From NCBI GenBank assembly GCA_029945375.1, contig CM057062.1, positions 1,364,001 to 1,428,000 of the forward strand: a DNA stretch of 64,000 nucleotides. Reading direction: 5' to 3'. The notes under the pieces were generated by a model. The model had not been told where the DNA came from, ran no database searches, and worked only from the letters and a program-made list of their open reading frames with translations. A program made the translations under genes and the position numbers. This stretch comes from Agaricus subrufescens (taxonomy: Eukaryota > Basidiomycota > Agaricomycetes > Agaricales > Agaricaceae). The number at the start of each line of letters is the position of its first letter. Positions within the stretch are counted from its first letter, which is position 1. Positions 57,569-64,000 of the stretch are shown here, in pieces.

Positions 57569-60500
57569 TCATCGCACATTCCAATCTCCCATCGTATCTT
57601 CTCTCTCAGGTCCCAACCCACCAGGCCCAAGTCCCACATTCCCAACACCAGCACCCCTCATAGCTCTCGACGTCACAACTCCCAACGCCGTCTCACTCAA
57701 ATTCTCCATTTCACCTACACCCCTCCTCCCTTCACTACTCCCACTAGTAGTAGTACCCTCAATCGTCGCAGGCGCCGTGACAAAACTCTGTGCGGCAGTA
57801 CTAATATCAGGTGCACTCGCAGTCCCCGTACTCGCCGGCGTAGCCACTACAACACGTTGTGGACTCGAACTCGTCGAACTCTCGCCCGCAGTAGGTCTAT
57901 ACCCAGACGAGTGGCGGTGTCCTCGCATAGCTCCCATAGCATACGGTTCACGTAGTCGATAACGTCCCCAAGGAACATCAATAGCCGCACTAGCACTCGT
58001 ACTCGTACTCGGTTCTCCACCAGCAACGCCAACCTCATGAGGTAGTACCCGTGGAGAAAGCGGTGATCTCGCAGGAGAAGGAACAGTCACTGAATGTAAA
58101 GCGCCCCTCCGGATCGAAAAGGTATCAATGCTGGCTGACAACGGCGTTATACCAGGTACACCCGGTCCCGTCAATGCCTGAGGGTGAATAATCCGAGTAG
58201 GCGTAGGCCCAAACTCTCTCGTCACCTCTTCAACCTCACTCTCATTCCTCACATCCCCCAGCTCTTCTCCCTCACGATCACTGTCACTAGTATGAACCTC
58301 TTCACGCAAATGCGAGTGCCCAGGCCGCATAAAAGGCATAGGTTGTCCAAACGTCCAATTCTCCCCTCCACTCCCACTCCCACTCCCACTTCTCGAATGC
58401 GACGACGACGAAATATATCCACGATCTTCCCAAGCCTGAGGACTAGAAATCGAAGCAACACTCGACCCCTGCGTCGAACCAGAAACATCCCTCGGCCTCG
58501 ACGACGACAACGCCGACACAGGCAACTCGGGTAAACTATGCGCAGCCTCCTCTTCCAACCTCGCCATCGAAGAATTCGTCCTCAACCTAGTCACACTCTG
58601 CGCAATCTCCAAACTCGTCGCAGAAACACTCTGCATTAACGATTGCGCACGCGATCGCACTGCAACCCCAATAGAGCTCACTCTAGATCTCATCGCAGGG
58701 TTTGAAGAGCGTTGTGATCGATTCGAGTTGTTTCTCGATCGCGCAGAGGAACCAGCTCTAGACCTCGACGAGGCCGAACCCGATCCACCCGAAACGGGAA
58801 CACCAAGGTTGGTACGGCTACCAACAGGGCTCAAAAGACCAACTTCATCTTGTTGCTCATCACTAGCAGATTCATTACTCGAAACACTCTCCGCATCATC
58901 ATCATGCATCGACAACTCCGCTCCAACCGTCGTCACCCCTTGCAAAATCCCACTATCAGCCCTTATACGGATGCTAGGGAATTCCACAGCTGTATCGGAA
59001 GGAACCGGAGGCAAAGCCATCGAAGGGGGTCTCATCGAGCGCGTCTGAGCATGAGGATGACGGGGCGGCATTGGGATTCCACCACCGCCACTATCCTGGC
59101 TAGGGGCACGAGCACGAGAACTGGTACTTGACATGGCATCAGAGGGAGACGAAGGATAGTCGGTCGACAGACGGTTGCCGGTCGACTGCGAGACTCCCGA
59201 ATACGAGACGCCAGATTGTGAAACACCAGACTGGGAGGGTCGGGATTGGTGAGAACGAGAAGACGTGCTGTTTCCACGTCCTGTAGGGTGACGAAGGCTG
59301 AAGGGATATCGACGTGAAGGAGTTATAGGATGTCCAAGACTCGACATTGAATTCGAACCATGTCCACTTGTAGAAACGACTTCCTCGCTTTCATCAAACC
59401 CATCCTCCTCTTCATCTTCGTCGGTATCATTTTCTGTACTGCCACTGCTGGTTTCTGTTGAGCTAGTGCTCGACGTTGACTCCTGGGATGTATGAGATGT
59501 TCCTGATGTCGGAGTAGAGTTCTTACTCTTGCTCTTGCTTGGTGAGGGCGGGAACGGAACTTTATCTCGACTAGAGACTTGGGCTGAACCGTGCTGGCTG
59601 AAGGGATAGGGTAGAGTTGAAGGGCCAATACCCTTATCCGAGTCTCTGTGCCTCAGCTGGATTCCACTCTCCTCCTTGGGACTATCGAAGAAATCCTCCG
59701 TCAAACCACGACGTCGAGCAGGAGCAGGGACAGTCGGGACCCCAACAGCAGCCAAGACACGTTGGACCTCAACCGGGTCTTGTTCCTCAGGCGCTTTGCC
59801 CTTTTCCTTTCCCCAACCCGGCGAAGTAGCACTACTCCATCGTAACGCAGGGGTGTTTAAACACAGCTCATAAACGTCCTGGATCCTCAATCGAGTGTAT
59901 TCTTTCCACGTCCAAGCAAGACTATCGATATCGCGGTTGGAATCAGTTTCGGTGCTGTAGATCGATGTCCTTGTCTTCTCCGCATCCTCTTCTTCCCACC
60001 GATAACGTGGTCCACAAAGACCGGCGCAACCCTGGCCGCTGAGAATCCATAGCCCGATCCAGCTGATCAGAAGCACCAGAATCCTCCAAGCAGTCCATGC
60101 GGCATTGGCAATCAACACGCCCCTCGCGTAATCGGTAAGTGTCCCATCATGACTCCTGAAATATGTGTGATCGCGATGATTGATACCCATATTGGCCAAC
60201 GAAAACGTCTGAGCCTGTCTGGAGGAGAAGGAGAATAGGAGAGCGAGGCATAATCCAGCGCGAGGGATGAGCAAGGCGACTGTCGGAAGATTCTGGGAGT
60301 ACCAGTAAAACGTCTCCGCGAGGCCATCACGAAGGCTGCCGTGCTCTCCAAAAAAAGCCTCTAAGCGAAGATAGAGAAGGAAGCGAAAGTTCGTGTATGA
60401 AGTCAGGGAGGCAAAGGTATAGGCAGGGGCAGAAAGATAGATGGGCATGATAGGGGGCCGTTCTAGCTCATGGTAAGCTTCATTGGCAGAGTATGATCAT

Positions 60501-61445
60501 AAATTCAACTCACTGAGACGCCACCGGCGAATGAACGAGTACACCAATTCGTAGAACAAGAAGACACAGATGATCCACGTCGCCCAACAGGCAATGTAAG
60601 CCGCAGCTCCAAGTGCCCAGTTCCTGCCTGTGCCAGGGACACCGGGAGCTTGTGGATTCGGGTAGCGGGAGACTCTGTTATGAAGAGACCATCAATATGA
60701 GCGATCAGGATAACGGTAACAATAGATAGAGAAGCGAACAGGGCATAAAATTTGATGGGACATAGCGCCAAAATAAAGTTTGAGAAAGTTTTAGAAGGGG
60801 CGGCGCGAAAAGAGGGAGAGAGAGAGAGACGCACTCAATGAGGCAGAAGACGGCGTTGAAGTCGAAATAGGTTTGCAAGGGCAAGTGAGTAAATACGACG
60901 AGGGGGAAAAGGTTGAAGTAGAGCCGAGCCAGGAGGGAGGGGGTGACTATCGTCTTTAGGTCGAGGGTTTTGGCGTTGAATTTAGGCTGAGGTATCCGCA
61001 GAGACGTGCAGTACGGGTAGGAAAAGTCTCCTGGAGATCCCGAAGAAGGCGGGCGAGGAGCGGTCGCCCGCGACCATACGCGGGGGCGCGAGTTGTCCGT
61101 TTTCCGCCGACTAGGCTTCCCGCTGCCGGGCGGGTTGACCCCCTGGAGGCTTACAATGCGCACGGAACGAGGAGTCGGCTTGCGTCCCCCGAGGCTGGCA
61201 AAGAGCTCTGGATCTGTGTCCGGATCTGGTTCAGGCAGGCCATTTGAGGAGTGCATGGTCGACGTGGGCGCAGGCGGAGGGGGGCGCCGTGGCAGCCACG
61301 AGGGGTAGTTTTCCGAGTCTCTGGACACGCGCTGGACGGGAGAGGCGGAGGAGGGCCGCGAGGAGTCCCGCTGGTGGTTGGAGGGCTGGGCGCTGGGGGG
61401 GCTGTCGCTGGCATGGCGGGGCGACGGGCGGGGGCGAAAGAACAT
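57569..61445 (-). CDS. Large membrane protein with long Ser-rich cytosolic tail
   Basis: Three exons (61445-60835, 60674-60514, 60462-57569) sum to 1,221 residues. The start MFFRPRPSPRHASDSPPSAQ is chosen as the ATG before a Ser/Pro-rich head; upstream codons in frame lack an obvious earlier start. Membrane segments: LARLYFNLFPLVVFTHLPLQ, AAAYIACWATWIICVFFLFY, TVALLIPRAGLCLALLFSFS, and AWRILVLLISWIGLWILSG. From about residue 440 the protein is disordered with Ser/Thr runs (STSSTSSTETSSGS), an acidic stretch (NDTDEDEEEDGFDESEE) and Gly-rich ends. The family is found in basidiomycetes but has no role I know. It sits in the middle of the inverted duplication of the hydrolase pair. Confidence 0.8.
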
Positions 61446-61946
61446 GGGGGAGGAGGAGAAGAAGGGACGGGCGAGCGCAGATTCGCGTGCGAGCCTCGTG
61501 TTCTGGCGACAACCGTGGACGGGCGGAGAGATCAGCCAACGCGGCCGCCATGTGCCTGAATCCCAACATGCCCGTTGCGGTATGTCGCCGCTTGCCCCAA
61601 AAGGCAGCCCGGGCCCCATTTTCGGCGCTAGAAGCCTCCTTAGAGCGGAATCCGTCATCCCATCACCGCGCATCTCCACCCGTTCCCACCTCCAATGACG
61701 CCGCAATCATGCCTCGATTCAGCAGGGAAATCATGCGGCAAAATACATCTCAATGTCCCCAGACACACGCTATAAATATTCCAACACGGGTAAATCCTGC
61801 ACACAGTATATGAAGCCTCCCTCGCTACCAGCACCTTCTAATACCTCCGCGCATCCGTAGCACCAGGATCACGACGGGTAACTATTAAGCTACGCACTCT
61901 GATCCCCTATCAATTTAGAACCCTTCCAAAACCTTTCTGGCGCTCC
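61446..61946. other. Intergenic, upstream of the large membrane protein
   Basis: GC-rich near 61446-61560, then ordinary. No gene recognised. Confidence 0.4.
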
Positions 61947-63330
61947 CTAATTCCAAGATCGCACAACAGAATCTATCCACCTGAAAACCGCAGCGTGATC
62001 TCGCTGCGTCTTCGTCCACGGAACATGCGAACCACCCTCCACCACCTCCAGAGTAAAGTTCCTCCACGCCTTGTACACTTTCGGCAACTCCTCAGCCACA
62101 ATTATCTCATCCTTATCCCCCAAAATAAACAAACAAGGCAACATCGTCTTTCCCACCTCATCAAACACCCCCACCCTCTATTTCCTCGTAAGCGAACGAA
62201 CCATACATTGCCGCGACATGCTCATTATCCTTCCAAAACACCTCTCCCGAACTTCATCAGACAATGTACCGCAACACGCACCAACAAAGTCCTGGACTCC
62301 AGATTGAAATTCCTCAACCGTCGGTGAAACCATCATCCGATTAATATACTCTCTCCCCCGCGCCGTCGCCAGCCTTTTCATTTGCATGCCATCTAAAAAT
62401 GGCATACCTGCAATATTAATGATCCCAGCAACATAATCAACCGGGTGAAGAGTAAGTATATCCATCAAATGAGAAGCTATCTAGCATCCAAAAACGTTAC
62501 TACCCAGAGGCTAGAATTTTAATCTTGATATACACTTACCTCCTAAACTCCTACATCCCAAAAAAAAAAAAATCATCATCAAAATCTTCGTTCACCCAAA
62601 AAAAAAAAACCAACATACCACCCAACAACAAAAGGTCTCCAAACGCCAAACGCCTGAACAACAGTATCAAAATCCTCCGCAAACCTCTTCCACTCCCATC
62701 CCTCACCCCCCTCCGGCTTCCCACTCTTCCCATGACCTCTCGCATCATACCTAACCTTCAAATCCACCATCAACACCAATCCTCACCCACAAAAAAAGAA
62801 ACTCACAAGATAAAACCTCTTCCTCCACTCAACATCCTCAAAAATATCATCAAAAGCCGTAAAACTCCACGCAAACCCATGTATAAACACAATCGCCTGG
62901 TTCGAAAGATCACCAACTGCATTCGCATTAAATGTTCGTTCCGTCCGCAGATACCAGCATTCTCGTGGCACCAGTAATAGTACTACTCCCGCTCCCGAAA
63001 TCCGACGTCAACTGCTCCCGATCGGCCGAGGAGTTAACAGAGTGTTCAGTTCCTCTGACCAAAACGGAAGAAACACTACCCATCCGTTCAACGGTCGAGA
63101 CAGCGGCGGGTGTAGTAGTGTTCGTAGCGATAGCAGTAACCTGATCCATCATGAATCAATCGCAAGCACCTCAATATCAGAACAAAGTATCTCAAAGTCG
63201 CGATTAAACAGAGAGAGAGTAGAGTAGAGCGGGGCGAAAGAAATGAGAACCCTCAGATACATAAGCCTCTCCTACACCCACACCCTAATTTAAAGGAAGG
63301 GTGTCTCAATCCCCTTTTCGGCATGATAGT
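61945..63330. repeat. Inverted duplication, right arm
   Basis: Mirror copy of 54870-56300, covering hydrolase E and its promoter to about 63330. Confidence 0.85.
61947..63152 (-). pseudogene. Alpha/beta hydrolase E, dead mirror copy of D
   Basis: Exon plan equals D (63152-62807, 62755-62619, 62550-62540, 62476-61947), including the 137-nt exon and the 11-nt microexon. Two lesions break it. First, one extra A in exon 1 (D has ACATTTATGCG, E has ACATTTAATGCG) shifts the frame and makes a TAA at 62928-62930, right after SADGTNI. Second, a Gln codon has become TAG at 62178-62180, after VRSLTRK. The last exon also lacks 18 nt in frame. The exon lengths sum to a multiple of three plus one, confirming a single-base insertion. 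Catalytic parts are otherwise recognisable (GDKDEIIVA, EGGSHVPWTK). Confidence 0.85.
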
Positions 63331-63882
63331 CCGTCATGATACTTATCCACCAAAGAGAACCAATCCCTATTCCCCGTATACAATCCCATATCATCCAAGC
63401 TTACCAATTTCCCATTCCCCTTGAAACAACCAAAAAAAAAAAGAAAAAAAAAAAAAAGACAACTACCCAAAAAACGGCGTTCCGAAAACCCGCATATTAC
63501 TACCAAAGACGCCACCCAACGTGGTTGGAGATAATAAGATATTGATAAAAGATTTTTTTTCTACCCCCCGTCGTTTTGGTTTGTACGGCGTTTTATATAA
63601 ATTTGTCGCTGGTACTGTATACATAGCTATCTGTTCTAGTTTTGACAAGTCATAATAAAAATTATCTTTGAGGCATTGTTAGTGGTATAGAATATATGGG
63701 ACCAATAGAGGTAATTTTGGATGGTTGATAGGAGAGGCGAGGCGTTGTAGATACCATGTATAACCATTTCTATTAGCTTGAATTGATAAGGGTGGACATC
63801 AGCGTAGTGTGTGCAATGTGTAATCCGTGATCAAGCATGAAGTTTGATATTCATTGCAATGTAGAAGGATAAGGTTACAAAC
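63153..63882. other. Intergenic, holds a right-part copy of the dispersed repeat
   Basis: First ~180 bp are the promoter side of the inverted arm; an A-rich run lies at 63431-63459; about 63700-63830 matches the right part of the 54.4 kb repeat in direct orientation. Confidence 0.5.
63700..63830. repeat. Dispersed repeat, right-part copy
   Basis: Shares TTTGGATGG, GGGAGAGG/AGGAGAGG, TTTCTATTAGCTTGA and TGTGTAATCCGTGA with 54515-54625 in the same direction. Confidence 0.55.
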
Positions 63883-64000
63883 TCAATTATTCACTTTAAA
63901 ATGCAACACATCAAATCCCTTCCCATACCACTTCCCCCAATCAAAATCCGGATCAAAATTCTCTTCCCCAAAAGCCGTAATCAAACCCTCAGCATCATTC
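63883..64000 (-). CDS. 3' end of an unidentified gene, cut by window
   Basis: An open frame from the window edge to a TGA at 63883-63885 encodes 38 residues, including LITAFGEENFDPDFDWGKWY and GKGFDVLHFKVNN. Composition looks like coding sequence, but the fragment is too short to assign. Confidence 0.4.
   Translation of the reverse strand, partial: NDAEGLITAFGEENFDPDFDWGKWYGKGFDVLHFKVNN

Overview
The window is nuclear DNA of a filamentous fungus, almost certainly a mushroom-forming basidiomycete (Agaricomycetes). Evidence: genes are cut by many 45-65 nt GT-AG introns (one GC-AG), microexons of 11-24 nt occur, and protein families such as the Tnp2/CACTA-type proteins, small cationic Gly-Ala-Ile/Val-Phe membrane proteins, Rab18, PRP46, TFIIS, SUMO and long Ser/Pro-rich proteins are typical of that group. 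The species cannot be named from the sequence.

Layout. 0-2.1 kb: 3' part of a secreted GH43 glycosidase. 2.2-3.5 kb: two tandem paralogues of a small membrane/cationic protein whose first coding exon is only the ATG. 4.2-5.1 kb: a Lys/Ser-rich protein with an acidic repeat tail. 6.1-9.1 kb: a small basic protein, then a decayed CACTA/Tnp2-like protein that lacks a catalytic core. 9.58-10.52 kb: an unusually dense array of perfect hairpins, including a three-hairpin module repeated 149 bp apart with pair-preserving changes. 10.9-20.7 kb: an expansion of GNAT acetyltransferases (three genes, two in a 1.6 kb tandem duplication) and alpha/beta hydrolases (three genes sharing a 148-nt second exon). 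20.7-28.7 kb: mostly gene-poor, with one probable Mediator-25-like VWA gene and a decayed TIR-like repeat.

28.7-51.7 kb is a housekeeping block: PRP46 and TFIIS (divergent, 97 bp between start codons), an unknown one-exon protein, a multi-pass membrane protein, Rab18, an Atg18-type PROPPIN, an F-box protein, an amino-acid permease, a long coiled-coil/disordered protein, and SUMO. 52.1-53.6 kb is a secreted M28 aminopeptidase.

54.9-63.3 kb is a large inverted duplication: an alpha/beta hydrolase gene (plus strand, intact) and its mirror copy (minus strand, dead: one frameshift and one nonsense codon) bracket a 1,221-residue membrane protein gene. In this pair the family's 148-nt exon is split into 137 + 11 nt. 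The window ends in the 3' tip of another minus-strand gene.

No rRNA, CRISPR array or confident tRNA was seen. The candidates most likely to be undescribed biology are the hairpin array at 9.58-10.52 kb and the interleaved GNAT/hydrolase family expansion. Splice sites were inferred by eye from GT/AG signals, frame continuity and comparison between paralogues; multi-exon spans run from start to stop codon and include introns.
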